Origin: Flavobacteriia bacterium
Lineage (GTDB): Bacteria > Bacteroidota > Bacteroidia > Flavobacteriales_D > Crocinitomicaceae
Reading direction: 5' to 3'
Length of the DNA stretch: 64,000 nucleotides
NCBI GenBank assembly: GCA_947455255.1
Contig: CANGOA010000001.1
Span: 1-64,000, forward strand
A program made the position numbers and the translations under genes. How positions within the stretch are numbered: the stretch's first letter is position 1; each line of letters starts with the position of its first letter. Shown here piece by piece: positions 28,951-36,978 of this stretch. The notes beneath the pieces are model-generated. The model worked only from the letters and a program-made list of their open reading frames with translations. It was not told where the DNA came from and did no database searches.

Positions 28951-29901
28951 ATGACATTTCAACAAGGTAAAGTGTTAAAGTCTACGGGTAAATGGTATAT
29001 CATTGAATTGAATGATGGTACATTTGTAGATTGTCGTATACGAGGTAAGATACGATTAGATGGATTGCGAACTACTAATCCAGTTGCAGCTGGCGATCAA
29101 GTACTTATTTTAAATGAACGTGATGAGGAAGGTAAAGGAGTAATTACTTCTGTTGAATTACGAAAAAATTACATTGCTCGAAAATCAACAAATCTTAGCA
29201 AACAATCTCAAATCTTAGCTGCAAATATCGATAAAGCATATTTGATGATTACCTTAAAATCGCCTGTAACACACCTTGCATTCATTGATCGATTTTTAGT
29301 TTCTGCTGAATCTTTTAGAGTTCCTGTTACATTATTGTTTAATAAAGTAGATACCTATGATGAAGATGAATTATTTTATTTAGATGCATTATTTGATTTG
29401 TACGAATCTATCGGATATCCATGTCATAAAATAAGCGCTGAAAATTCCTTGAATATTTCTTTTTTACAAGATGAAATAAAAGGATCTCAAGTGATGATTT
29501 CTGGTCATAGTGGTGTTGGAAAAACGACTTTAATTAATAGATTAGATCCAAATTTATCTTTGAGGACAGGTGAAATTTCTGAATATCATCAACAAGGTCA
29601 ACATACCACAACTTTTGCGGAAATGCATAAATTAGGAACTGGTGGATATATCATCGATACTCCTGGAATTCGTGCCTTTGGAATAGTTGATTTGGATAAA
29701 GAAGTTATTTCACATTATTTCCCTGAAATGCGTGCTTTAATTGGTACATGTAAATATCATAATTGTCAACACTTAAATGAACCGCATTGTAATATTAAAG
29801 CATCTGTTGAAACTGGATTAATTTCGGAATCTAGGTATCAGACTTATTTGCAATTATTGACTGAAGATGAAAATGAAGTTCATCGAAAAAAAGAAATGTA
29901 A
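28951..29901 (+). CDS. rsgA: Ribosome small subunit-dependent GTPase RsgA
   Basis: RsgA is a circularly permuted GTPase that checks and releases factors during 30S maturation. Order seen in 316 aa: OB-fold with D-x-V-x-C-R-I-R-G-K-I-R (about residues 1-70), G4 motif NKVD (about 129), G1 GHSGVGKTTLINRL (about 187), G3 DTPGIRAFG (about 238), and a C-terminal zinc site CKYHNCQHLNEPHC. The G4-G1-G3 order is diagnostic. It is followed by dtd and a MazG-like gene with stop/start overlaps (TAATG), a compact translation- and nucleotide-quality-control operon. A near match to the -7 element (TATTTTAG) lies about ten bases before the ATG. Confidence 0.95.
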   Translation: MTFQQGKVLKSTGKWYIIELNDGTFVDCRIRGKIRLDGLRTTNPVAAGDQVLILNERDEEGKGVITSVELRKNYIARKSTNLSKQSQILAANIDKAYLMITLKSPVTHLAFIDRFLVSAESFRVPVTLLFNKVDTYDEDELFYLDALFDLYESIGYPCHKISAENSLNISFLQDEIKGSQVMISGHSGVGKTTLINRLDPNLSLRTGEISEYHQQGQHTTTFAEMHKLGTGGYIIDTPGIRAFGIVDLDKEVISHYFPEMRALIGTCKYHNCQHLNEPHCNIKASVETGLISESRYQTYLQLLTEDENEVHRKKEM

Positions 29902-30350
29902 TGCGTGTTATAATTCAACGAGTTTTAAGTGCTTCCATAAGAATAGATGAGGCTATTCATAGTCAAATCAATCATGGATTATTAATTCTCATAGGTGTAA
30001 CACATAATGATACGAAAGAGGATATTGAATGGTTAGTTCAGAAAATCGTAAATCTTAGAATATTTAACGACGAAAAAGGCAAAATGAATCGCTCAATTCA
30101 CGATGTACAGGGAGAGTTTTTAGTTGTGAGTCAATTTACACTTTTTGCATCCACGAAAAAAGGAAATCGGCCGAGTTTTATTGCGTCAGCAAAGCCAGAA
30201 ATTGCCGTTCCAATATATGAAAATTTTATTGAAGAAATAAAAAAATGTGGTCTTGTAATTCAAACAGGTGTGTTTGGTGCAGATATGAAAGTTAGTTTTG
30301 TGAATGATGGACCAGTAACAATTATCATAGATTCAAAAAACAAAGAATAA
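29901..30350 (+). CDS. dtd: D-aminoacyl-tRNA deacylase Dtd
   Basis: Dtd removes D-amino acids (and glycine) mischarged on tRNA. The 149 aa length is standard. Both family motifs are present: the SQFTLFA motif followed by K-K-G-N-R-P-S-F, and the C-terminal N-x-G-P-V-T motif (NDGPVTIIID), which carries the cross-subunit Gly-cisPro active site. The start overlaps the rsgA stop by one base, and its own stop overlaps the next start in the same way. The homodimeric cytosolic enzyme fits with rsgA as a translation-fidelity neighbour. Confidence 0.95.
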   Translation: MRVIIQRVLSASIRIDEAIHSQINHGLLILIGVTHNDTKEDIEWLVQKIVNLRIFNDEKGKMNRSIHDVQGEFLVVSQFTLFASTKKGNRPSFIASAKPEIAVPIYENFIEEIKKCGLVIQTGVFGADMKVSFVNDGPVTIIIDSKNKE

Positions 30351-30676
30351 TGCAAATCAAAGAAGCACAAGAGATTGTTGATCAATGGATCAAAGAGTAT
30401 GGTGTGCGCTATTTTAATGAGCTTACCAATTTAGCTATGTTGACAGAAGAGGTAGGGGAGGTAGCTCGAATCATTGCGCGAAGGTATGGAGAACAATCTG
30501 AAAAGGAGAGTGATAAAGGAAAGGATCTTGGAGATGAATTTGCAGATGTTTTATTTGTACTTATTTGTTTAGCAAATCAAACAGGTGTTGACCTTACCAA
30601 AGCACTCAAAAAGAACCTAGATAAAAAAACAGGACGTGACTCACTTAGACATAAAGAAAACTCGAAACTAAAATAA
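30350..30676 (+). CDS. MazG-like nucleotide pyrophosphohydrolase
   Basis: The 108 aa all-alpha protein contains the metal-binding pattern E-E-x-x-E (TEEVGEVARIIARR, about residues 27-42) and E-F-A-D (DLGDEFADVLFVLICLA, about 65-82) of the MazG/iMazG NTP pyrophosphatase superfamily. Single-domain members hydrolyse non-canonical dNTPs or NTPs to monophosphates. The four acidic ligands are intact, so it should be active. Last gene of the rsgA-dtd string; a 10 bp inverted repeat overlaps its end. The exact substrate cannot be read from sequence. Confidence 0.88.
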   Translation: MQIKEAQEIVDQWIKEYGVRYFNELTNLAMLTEEVGEVARIIARRYGEQSEKESDKGKDLGDEFADVLFVLICLANQTGVDLTKALKKNLDKKTGRDSLRHKENSKLK

Positions 30677-30696
30677 GTTTAGTTAGATTTTAGTTT
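30665..30696 (+). terminator. Possible weak AT-rich terminator after the MazG-like gene
   Basis: AAACTAAAAT and ATTTTAGTTT form a perfect 10 bp inverted repeat with a 12-base loop between two convergent genes. The stem is almost all A/T, so it would be weak. Confidence 0.35.
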
Positions 30697-30710
30697 ATAT
30701 CTAGAGTCAA

Positions 30711-31553
30711 TTACTGGTTGAACTCCGCTTTTAAACTCATATCAAGACTTTTAAAACTGTGTGTTAAAGCACCAACAGAAATAAAGTCTACACCTGTTTC
30801 AGCGAACTCTCTGATTGTTTCTAAGGTTATGCCACCAGAAGCTTCTGTTTCGTAATTGGAAGGGATTATTTTTAATGCATTTTCAAGTTCAGTAGGAGTA
30901 AAGTTATCCAGCATAATTCGATCTACACCTCCAACTTCTAATACTTGCTTTAATTCATCTAAGTTTCGCACTTCAACTTCCACATTTAGTTTTTTACCTG
31001 TTTCTTTCAAATAGTTTAATGTACCTTCAATGGCAGGTTTAATTCCACCTGCATAATCAATGTGATTGTCTTTCAACATAATCATGTCGTATAATGCAAA
31101 GCGGTGATTTTCTCCTCCACCAATTCGTACTGCCCATTTTTCCATGTAACGAATACAAGGAGTCGTTTTACGCGTGTCTAATAATCGTGTGTTTGTACCT
31201 TCTAACAAAGAAACAATTTTATTTGTTTGGGTAGCGATACCACTCATACGTTGCATGAAATTCAATACTAATCTTTCAGTTGCTAAAATTGATCTTGAAG
31301 AACCAGTGACTGTAAATGCAATATCTCCTTTTTTTACGGGAGTACCATCAATAATTAATACGTTAATTTCTAACGTAGGATCTAATTTTTTGAAAATCTT
31401 TACGGCTAAATCAACACCAGCTAAAATGCCATCGTCTTTGATGAATAAAGTCGCTTTACCCTTTGCTTTTTCAGGTACACACGCTAAACTAGAATGGTCT
31501 CCATCACCAATATCTTCTAGTAAGGCTAATTCAATTATTTCATCTACAGTCAT
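30711..31553 (-). CDS. nadC: Nicotinate-nucleotide pyrophosphorylase (carboxylating) NadC
   Basis: NadC joins quinolinate and PRPP to form nicotinate mononucleotide in de novo NAD synthesis. The 280 aa protein has L-L-E-D-I-G-D-G-D-H at the N-terminus, then T-R-K-T-T-P and K-W-A-V-R-I-G-G-G-E-N-H-R (PRPP and quinolinate binding), the L-K-D-N-H segment and the final ASGGIT with S-V-G-A-L-T-H. All are standard. It is transcribed divergently from the coiled-coil gene at 31653, with back-to-back -7 elements in the spacer. nadA and nadB are not in the window. Confidence 0.95.
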   Translation of the reverse strand: MTVDEIIELALLEDIGDGDHSSLACVPEKAKGKATLFIKDDGILAGVDLAVKIFKKLDPTLEINVLIIDGTPVKKGDIAFTVTGSSRSILATERLVLNFMQRMSGIATQTNKIVSLLEGTNTRLLDTRKTTPCIRYMEKWAVRIGGGENHRFALYDMIMLKDNHIDYAGGIKPAIEGTLNYLKETGKKLNVEVEVRNLDELKQVLEVGGVDRIMLDNFTPTELENALKIIPSNYETEASGGITLETIREFAETGVDFISVGALTHSFKSLDMSLKAEFNQ

Positions 31554-31575
31554 GGTGTTGATTTTTGTGTTTATA

Positions 31576-31583
31576 CAAAAGTA
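31576..31583 (-). promoter_or_regulatory. Bacteroidetes-type -7 promoter element for nadC
   Basis: The minus strand reads TACTTTTG, matching TAnnTTTG, 22 bases before the nadC ATG. It faces the divergent element at 31625-31632. Confidence 0.5.
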
Positions 31584-31624
31584 ATGTTGAAATTTAGAAC
31601 TTCGTACGTTTCATTAATTATTTC

Positions 31625-31632
31625 TATTTTTG
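31625..31632 (+). promoter_or_regulatory. Bacteroidetes-type -7 promoter element for the coiled-coil gene
   Basis: TATTTTTG matches TAnnTTTG, 20 bases before the ATG at 31653. TTCG at 31601-31604 lies 20 bases upstream, a possible weak -33 element, and touches a CGTACG palindrome shared with the nadC side. Confidence 0.5.
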
Positions 31633-31652
31633 TTAAACAAAATTTTACAACT

Positions 31653-32621
31653 ATGTCTGAAAATCAAGAACAAAAAACAACTGCTCCTAAAAGTAATGGT
31701 GCCTTATTATTAATACTTATCGTATTGTTAATCGCATTGGCTTATATGTCTTATTCATGGTCTAAGAAAAACAAAGAATTGAATGAGTGTTCTAATTTCA
31801 ATAAAGAGTTGGAAGCTGATATGCAAGGGATGAACGAGATGATGTCTGGTTATACTGGTAATGTAGGAACTGATTTGAAAAAAGATTTTCAAAATATGCT
31901 GAGACAATACGATGCTTTGAAAGTGAAAGATTCTGTTCAGGCTCAAAATGTAGAGGAACAAAAACAAAAAATTAAGGGATTGTTATCTCAATTGGAGAGC
32001 GGTAAAAAATTAAGTGCACGTCAGTTGTATTCTTTAAGAAAAGAAAATGAGACTTTACGTAATATCATGAAAGGTTATGTAAAGCAAATTGACTCTTTGA
32101 ATACTATGAATGTGAAATTATCATCAGATTTAGATACTAAAACCCAAGAATTAAGTTCTACTGCATCTGAAAGAGATCAATATAAACAACAAGCAGAAGA
32201 GAGCACAGAATTAGTTAAAAAAGGTTCACGTTTACAAGCTTTAGGATTTAATTCTGCTGCATTGCGTATGAAGTTAAATAACACCACTGAACCAACAAAT
32301 AAAGCAAAAAGCGCAGTTCAAATTAAATCTTCTTTCACTATCTCTGCAAATCCATTAACTCGTGCAGGAGTAAAGAAGTTATATATGCAAATAACTTCTC
32401 CAGAAGGGGTAGTTTTACAATCTCGTGAAAATAATGTTGTTACAATGGATGGAAGTTCTGTTGCATTTTCAGATCGTAAAGAGATCGAGTACACAAATAA
32501 TAATGTTGACGTTTCTATCTATTACGATTTAAAAGAAGGAGAAGCGACTAAAGGGAATTATAAGGTTAAGATATACTGTGATGGACAAATTATTGGAAAT
32601 GATAGTTTTACTTTAAAATAA
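31653..32621 (+). CDS. Single-pass membrane protein with coiled coil, function unknown
   Basis: I chose the ATG at 31653 (MSENQEQKTTAPKS), because the longer frame from 31584 would include the promoter-like element. The 322 aa protein has one membrane helix (about residues 18-35, ALLLILIVLLIALAYMSY). A long coiled coil rich in K, E, Q and L follows (about 38-200), then a compact beta-rich C-terminal domain (about 225-322, with K-L-Y-M-Q-I-T-S-P-E-G-V-V). The topology suggests an inner-membrane anchor with a periplasmic stalk and head. I do not recognise a named family. It is isolated, with its own promoter and a strong bidirectional terminator. It may be an envelope-spanning structural protein. 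Confidence 0.75.
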   Translation: MSENQEQKTTAPKSNGALLLILIVLLIALAYMSYSWSKKNKELNECSNFNKELEADMQGMNEMMSGYTGNVGTDLKKDFQNMLRQYDALKVKDSVQAQNVEEQKQKIKGLLSQLESGKKLSARQLYSLRKENETLRNIMKGYVKQIDSLNTMNVKLSSDLDTKTQELSSTASERDQYKQQAEESTELVKKGSRLQALGFNSAALRMKLNNTTEPTNKAKSAVQIKSSFTISANPLTRAGVKKLYMQITSPEGVVLQSRENNVVTMDGSSVAFSDRKEIEYTNNNVDVSIYYDLKEGEATKGNYKVKIYCDGQIIGNDSFTLK

Positions 32622-32640
32622 AAGTATTAAATATTCAGTA

Positions 32641-32678
32641 AAAAAAATAGGGTTTTCAATTGAAAACCCTATTTTTTT
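32641..32678. terminator. Bidirectional terminator, 38 bp perfect palindrome
   Basis: AAAAAAATAGGGTTTTCAA followed by its exact reverse complement makes a 38 bp perfect palindrome, with a T run on each strand after the GGG/CCC core. It sits between the convergent genes ending at 32621 and 32698, so it can stop transcription from both sides. Confidence 0.9.
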
Positions 32679-32697
32679 GTATGCAATTAATTATTGA

Positions 32698-33651
32698 TTA
32701 TTTCCAAACTCCCATTTTGCAGAATTTATCGATACGATCGTTAATTCTTACTTCAGGCTTTATTTTTTCTAATTCAGCGACAGTTTTTTTGATGTATTGT
32801 TTGGTGATTTCAAACATTTCTTCTTGACTTCTGTGTGCTCCGTTGATTGGTTCTTGAATTACTTCGTCAACCAGGTTTTGTTCTTTCATGTCTGTAGAAG
32901 TCAATTTAAGAGCCTCAGCTGCTTTTTCTTTGAAATCCCATGATCTCCATAAGATAGATGAACAAGATTCAGGAGAAATCACAGAATACCATGTGTTTTC
33001 TAACATCACCACTTTGTCACCTACACCAATTCCTAATGCTCCACCTGAAGCTCCTTCACCGATTACGATACAGATTACAGGAACTTTCAAACGCATCATT
33101 TCATAAATGTTACGAGCGATGGCTTCACCTTGGCCTCTTTCTTCTGCTTCCAAACCTGGGAATGCTCCTGGAGTGTCAATAATTGAAACGATAGGTTTAT
33201 CGAATTTTTCCGCTAATTTCATCAATCGCAAAGCCTTACGGTAACCTTCTGGATTTGCCATCCCGAAATTACGGTATTGACGCATTTTTGTGTTGATTCC
33301 TTTTTGTTGTCCGATAAACATTACTGATTTACCATCTAACAAACCAAAACCACCGATCATTGCTTTATCGTCTTTTACACTACGGTCTCCATGCAATTCT
33401 TGGAAGGTACCATCGCTGATTGCGTTGATGTACGCCAATGTGTATGGTCTGTCTGGGTGACGAGACAATTGTACACGTTGCCATGGAGTAAGGTTTGAGA
33501 ATATTTCTTTTGTTTTAAGGTCTAATTTTTCTTGAAGTTTTTTGACTTGTTCTGTCATATCCACTTCGGTAGTTAAACCAATTTGTTTTGTTTGAGCGAT
33601 TTGCTCTTCTAATTCTTTGATTGGTTCTTCAAAATCTAAATAGGTACTCAT
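32698..33651 (-). CDS. accA: Acetyl-CoA carboxylase carboxyltransferase subunit alpha AccA
   Basis: AccA, with AccD, transfers the carboxyl group from biotin to acetyl-CoA in the first step of fatty acid synthesis. The ATG at 33651 ([18 protein letters not shown]) gives 317 aa, the normal size; the frame from 33681 adds an unlikely leader. Diagnostic parts: [55 protein letters not shown], and [12 protein letters not shown]. accD and the biotin carrier genes lie elsewhere. Divergent from ispE. Confidence 0.96.
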   Translation of the reverse strand: MSTYLDFEEPIKELEEQIAQTKQIGLTTEVDMTEQVKKLQEKLDLKTKEIFSNLTPWQRVQLSRHPDRPYTLAYINAISDGTFQELHGDRSVKDDKAMIGGFGLLDGKSVMFIGQQKGINTKMRQYRNFGMANPEGYRKALRLMKLAEKFDKPIVSIIDTPGAFPGLEAEERGQGEAIARNIYEMMRLKVPVICIVIGEGASGGALGIGVGDKVVMLENTWYSVISPESCSSILWRSWDFKEKAAEALKLTSTDMKEQNLVDEVIQEPINGAHRSQEEMFEITKQYIKKTVAELEKIKPEVRINDRIDKFCKMGVWK

Positions 33652-33670
33652 AGCTATAAAATTGTGGAAG

Positions 33671-33678
33671 CAAAGGTA
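33671..33678 (-). promoter_or_regulatory. Bacteroidetes-type -7 promoter element for accA
   Basis: The minus strand reads TACCTTTG, matching TAnnTTTG, 19 bases before the accA ATG. It faces the ispE element 21 bases away. Confidence 0.5.
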
Positions 33679-33699
33679 CAAAATTTTGTTGTGAACGAT

Positions 33700-33707
33700 T
33701 AACTTTG
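33700..33707 (+). promoter_or_regulatory. Bacteroidetes-type -7 promoter element for ispE, near-leaderless
   Basis: TAACTTTG matches TAnnTTTG but ends only four bases before the ispE ATG at 33712. Transcription would start at or next to the start codon. Confidence 0.4.
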
Positions 33708-33711
33708 TTTT

Positions 33712-34524
33712 ATGATATTATTCCCTCCGTGTAAAATTAATATTGGATTACATGTATTGCACAAGCGCAATGATGGTTACCATGCTTTAGATTCCTTGAT
33801 GTATCCTGTACCCATTTTTGATATTCTTGAGGTTGTAATGAATGAAAATTTTGAATTTACCAATAGCGGTATTACGATACCAGGAGATAGACAAATGAAT
33901 ATTTGCATTAAGGCGTATCAACTAATGGTGAAGGAATATCAAATTTCTCCTATTAAGATCCATTTACACAAAGTAATTCCGATGGGAGGCGGTTTAGGAG
34001 GTGGTTCTTCTGATGGAACCTATACTTTGAAAGCGATTAATGAATTATTCTCGTTGAGTTTATCCATTGAGCGATTGCAGGAATTGGCTGCACAGTTGGG
34101 AAGTGATTGTCCGTTTTTTGTTACAACATTACCACAAGTAGCTACAGGCCGAGGTGAATTTTTGGAATCTGTTGATTTTAGTTTGGAAGGACATTATTTA
34201 TATATGGTAAATCTTGGAATCCATGTTTCTACTGCCAAGGCATTTTCAAAGGTTCAGTTTTACACAAACGAAACTTCTATTGCTGAACTCATTAAACAAC
34301 CCTTTGAAACAATCAAAGGAGAATTAATAAACTCTTTTGAAACTTCTGTTTTTGAAAGTTATCCTGAATTGGCTGACATTAAATCTCGTTTTACTGAGCA
34401 GGGAGCAATCTATGCCTCCATGTCGGGTAGTGGCTCTACGATGTATGGTTTTTTTAAGGATAAACCTGAAAAAGGAATGTTTTCAGATTACGAAGTAGCA
34501 TTTGAGGAGGTAGTTTTATTGTGA
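33712..34524 (+). CDS. ispE: 4-diphosphocytidyl-2-C-methyl-D-erythritol kinase IspE
   Basis: IspE phosphorylates CDP-methylerythritol in the MEP isoprenoid pathway, which feeds menaquinone and undecaprenyl lipids. The 270 aa GHMP kinase shows P-C-K-I-N-I-G-L at the N-terminus, the ATP-binding loop [13 protein letters not shown] (about residues 90-102) and C-terminal [11 protein letters not shown]. Length is slightly short but usual for Bacteroidetes. The upstream promoter-like element nearly touches the ATG; the next in-frame ATG is deeper inside the conserved domain (LMYPVP), so the start at 33712 is secure. Confidence 0.95.
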   Translation: MILFPPCKINIGLHVLHKRNDGYHALDSLMYPVPIFDILEVVMNENFEFTNSGITIPGDRQMNICIKAYQLMVKEYQISPIKIHLHKVIPMGGGLGGGSSDGTYTLKAINELFSLSLSIERLQELAAQLGSDCPFFVTTLPQVATGRGEFLESVDFSLEGHYLYMVNLGIHVSTAKAFSKVQFYTNETSIAELIKQPFETIKGELINSFETSVFESYPELADIKSRFTEQGAIYASMSGSGSTMYGFFKDKPEKGMFSDYEVAFEEVVLL

Positions 34525-34556
34525 CTTGACTATTTCTTCACTCCTCGCTTACGAAT

Positions 34557-34574
34557 CCTGAGCCTGTCGAAGGG
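34557..34574. repeat. Short intergenic repeat-like sequence (CCTGAGCCTGTCGAAGGG)
   Basis: This GC-rich 18-mer stands out in an AT-rich spacer between convergent ispE and the TPR gene. Sequences of this CCTTCGACAGGCTCAGG type are, as I recall, widespread intergenic repeats in many bacteria, but this is the only exact copy I see in the window. Flanking bases (34537-34556, CTCCTCGCTTACGAATCCTG) are also unusually C-rich. Confidence 0.45.
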
Positions 34575-34610
34575 TTCATTCAAAGACGGTAAGATTTTTG
34601 AAGTGAGTAA

Positions 34611-36134
34611 TTAATTACAATTATCCAATACCTTTTGTACCGCTTCTTGGTACCCTAGATAAACTGCAGTATGCCAATCTTTACAAGCGCCTGGTTTGTC
34701 GTTTGATTTAAGCTTCGCTTCAGCGCGTTTCATGTAATAGATAGGATTGGTAGATTCCAATGTGATGACTTTGTCTAGGTCAGTTACTGCATCCGAAAAT
34801 TTTTCTAATGCCATTTTTAGGTTTGCATTGTTTATATACAAGTCGATGTTTGTTGAATCCAATTGAATCGCTTTGGCATTATCCATAATTGCAGCACGGT
34901 AATCACCAAGTTCTGAGCGAGTCGTTGCTCTGTTTTTATAAGCTTCTATGTTATTCGGATTTAATTCAATTGCTTTTGAATAATCCTCGATAGATCCAAT
35001 GAAATTACGCAAGGCATGGTTTGTGTTTCCTCGTCCAATATAGGCTTGTGCATTGTTAGAATCAAGTGTGATGGATTTGTTCATGTAGTTGATTGATTCT
35101 TGTAATTCGTTCATTTCAAATTTCAAAACCCCCATGCAATAGGCAGCGGTAGAATTAGAAGTGTCATTTTTTAGCACGTACAAAAAGTCATGGTTTGCAG
35201 CTTTGTTGTCACCGCTTCTCATGTAAGCGTCACCGCGACTTAAGTAAATTTCTAAGATTGATGTGTCTTGTAATAACACATTGTTATAATCCTCAATAGC
35301 ATCAGCATAATTTTTCAATTCTTTTTTTATGTCAGCACGAGCAATTAGTGCATCTTCAAAAGTTGGGTCTATAGTAATGATGTGATTATAATCAGAGATT
35401 GCGTCAGTTTTATCGTTTAATTTATACTTAATATTTGCTCGATGAAAATAGGCATATATATGTTTTGGATCAAGCTCGATAACTTTGTTTAAATCGATTA
35501 AAGCAGCGCGTACATTTCCCAATTCTACATACGCCAAAGCACGATTATAATGTGCATTTGGGTCGTTTGGGGTAAGTTGAACAGCATATGTAAAATCTTC
35601 AACGGCTAAGTCGTATTTTTTCAATTTCATGAACAATGTTCCTTTATTTCTAAAGGCTTTTTCGTAAGCAGGATCAATTACGATACATTTTTCATAGTCT
35701 TCGATTGCATCTCTAAAGTTTCCGATTTCTGCTTCGGCTTGTGCACGATTGAAAAAAGCAGGAATAAACATTGTGTCTAGTGCGATTGTTTTATCAAAAT
35801 CTTCTATAGAACCAGCGTAATTGCGTAACATGTGTTGAGTGTTACCACGATTAAAAAATGCTAATTTATTATTGGTATCTAGGTCAACTGATTTTGTAAA
35901 ATCTTCTATAGCAGCACGATAATCTCCAATTTCGGATTTTACAATTCCGCGATTCATAAAAAAATCTGATTTGGTGTCATCCAATGCAATTGCTTTTGTA
36001 TATGCTTCGAGTGCGCCAGTAAAATCTTTTTGATCTAATTTGTCATTTCCAACATTGTAGAAATCCATTGCAGTCTGAGAGAAACTACTTAGACTTAAAA
36101 AAGATAGAACAACTACAAGTACAAAATTTTTCAT
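34611..36134 (-). CDS. Exported TPR-repeat protein (about 14 repeats)
   Basis: The 507 aa protein has a signal peptide (FVLVVVLSFLSLSSFSQ) and then 14 consecutive 34-residue TPR units covering nearly the whole chain. They show the pattern A-x-x-N-R-G-x-x-x-x-x-x-x-x-x-A-I-x-D-Y-x-K-A-I-x-L-D. The end is the K-P-G-A-C-K-D-W cap common in Bacteroidetes TPR proteins. Repeats 3-4 and 11-12 resemble each other (RNYAGSIEDFDKTI and RNFIGSIEDYSKAI), which suggests internal duplication of a block. It should be a periplasmic or surface-attached protein-binding scaffold; the partner is unknown. An AGGA sequence five bases before the ATG is an unusually good ribosome-binding site for this genome. It is monocistronic as far as visible. 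Confidence 0.85.
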   Translation of the reverse strand: MKNFVLVVVLSFLSLSSFSQTAMDFYNVGNDKLDQKDFTGALEAYTKAIALDDTKSDFFMNRGIVKSEIGDYRAAIEDFTKSVDLDTNNKLAFFNRGNTQHMLRNYAGSIEDFDKTIALDTMFIPAFFNRAQAEAEIGNFRDAIEDYEKCIVIDPAYEKAFRNKGTLFMKLKKYDLAVEDFTYAVQLTPNDPNAHYNRALAYVELGNVRAALIDLNKVIELDPKHIYAYFHRANIKYKLNDKTDAISDYNHIITIDPTFEDALIARADIKKELKNYADAIEDYNNVLLQDTSILEIYLSRGDAYMRSGDNKAANHDFLYVLKNDTSNSTAAYCMGVLKFEMNELQESINYMNKSITLDSNNAQAYIGRGNTNHALRNFIGSIEDYSKAIELNPNNIEAYKNRATTRSELGDYRAAIMDNAKAIQLDSTNIDLYINNANLKMALEKFSDAVTDLDKVITLESTNPIYYMKRAEAKLKSNDKPGACKDWHTAVYLGYQEAVQKVLDNCN

Positions 36135-36237
36135 TTCCTCGTTTATCTAATTGATTTTTTGTGAAATACTCACTAAAATTGACCATAAATAAAGGTATAA
36201 TTTTGCTAATAATCAAATTTTAAAGAGTCTAAAAGTG

Positions 36238-36978
36238 CTAATACTCTATTTTCCAAAGAAATAAACCATGAGCAGGTACAGACATTTTTGCTTCTCCACG
36301 GTCTTTTTTAGCAATAATTGTTTGAACATTCTCAGGAGCAATTTTACCTTCACCAACTTCTAAGAGTGTGCCTACAATTGATCGAACCATATTTCGTAAA
36401 AAACGATCAGCTTTTATTTCAAAATAGATTGTATGTTCATTGACGCGTGTCCATCGAGCATGACTTAGTGAACAAATATTTGTAAAAACATCTGTGTGAA
36501 GTTTTGAGAATGAGGTAAAGTCTTTTTTTCCTAATAATAACAACCCAGCTTCATTCATTTTTTCTAAATCCAAGTCCTTTGTATAGTAAAGACTTGTTCC
36601 ATGTACAAATGGATTTTTTTGGTTATGAATAAAATAACGATACGTTCTTTCTTTTGCATTGAAACGTGCGTGGAAATCAGGCTCTTTTTTATGAATGTTA
36701 TAAATCACAATTGAATCGGGTAAAATTCGATTTAATTTGTAAGTCAACACCTCTTCTTCCCATTTTAAAGGTAAATCTACATGGGCAATGTAGTGTTTTG
36801 CATGTACTCCAGTATCAGTTCTACCACAACCAACGATGTCTACTTTTTGAGCATCAAATAATTTAGAAAGTGCTAATTCGATGGTTTCTTGTACACTAAT
36901 TTGTTTCGGTTGTATTTGCCAACCAAAAAAGTCACGACCATTGTAAGCCAATTCTATTGCATAACGTTGCAATTCCAT
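36238..36978 (-). CDS. truA: tRNA pseudouridine(38-40) synthase TruA
   Basis: TruA converts uridines 38-40 in the anticodon arm of tRNAs to pseudouridine. The 246 aa protein has the catalytic motif G-C-G-R-T-D-T-G-V-H-A (Asp about residue 53), the N-terminal Y-N-G-R-D-F-F-G-W-Q, Y-R-Y-F-I-H and the C-terminal D-R-F-L-R-N-M-V-R. Its ATG shares one base with the murB stop. truA is the last gene of the sppA-murB-truA string; this arrangement has no obvious functional logic beyond housekeeping. Length and motifs are all standard. Confidence 0.96.
   Translation of the reverse strand: MELQRYAIELAYNGRDFFGWQIQPKQISVQETIELALSKLFDAQKVDIVGCGRTDTGVHAKHYIAHVDLPLKWEEEVLTYKLNRILPDSIVIYNIHKKEPDFHARFNAKERTYRYFIHNQKNPFVHGTSLYYTKDLDLEKMNEAGLLLLGKKDFTSFSKLHTDVFTNICSLSHARWTRVNEHTIYFEIKADRFLRNMVRSIVGTLLEVGEGKIAPENVQTIIAKKDRGEAKMSVPAHGLFLWKIEY

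Noticed and set aside
31174-31584. 136-codon frame antisense to nadC
   Set aside because: It overlaps the core of NadC and the nadC promoter; no motif is present.
34611-36134. DNA-level tandem repeats taken as CRISPR or satellite
   Set aside because: They are diverged 34-residue TPR units within one protein and lack regular spacers.
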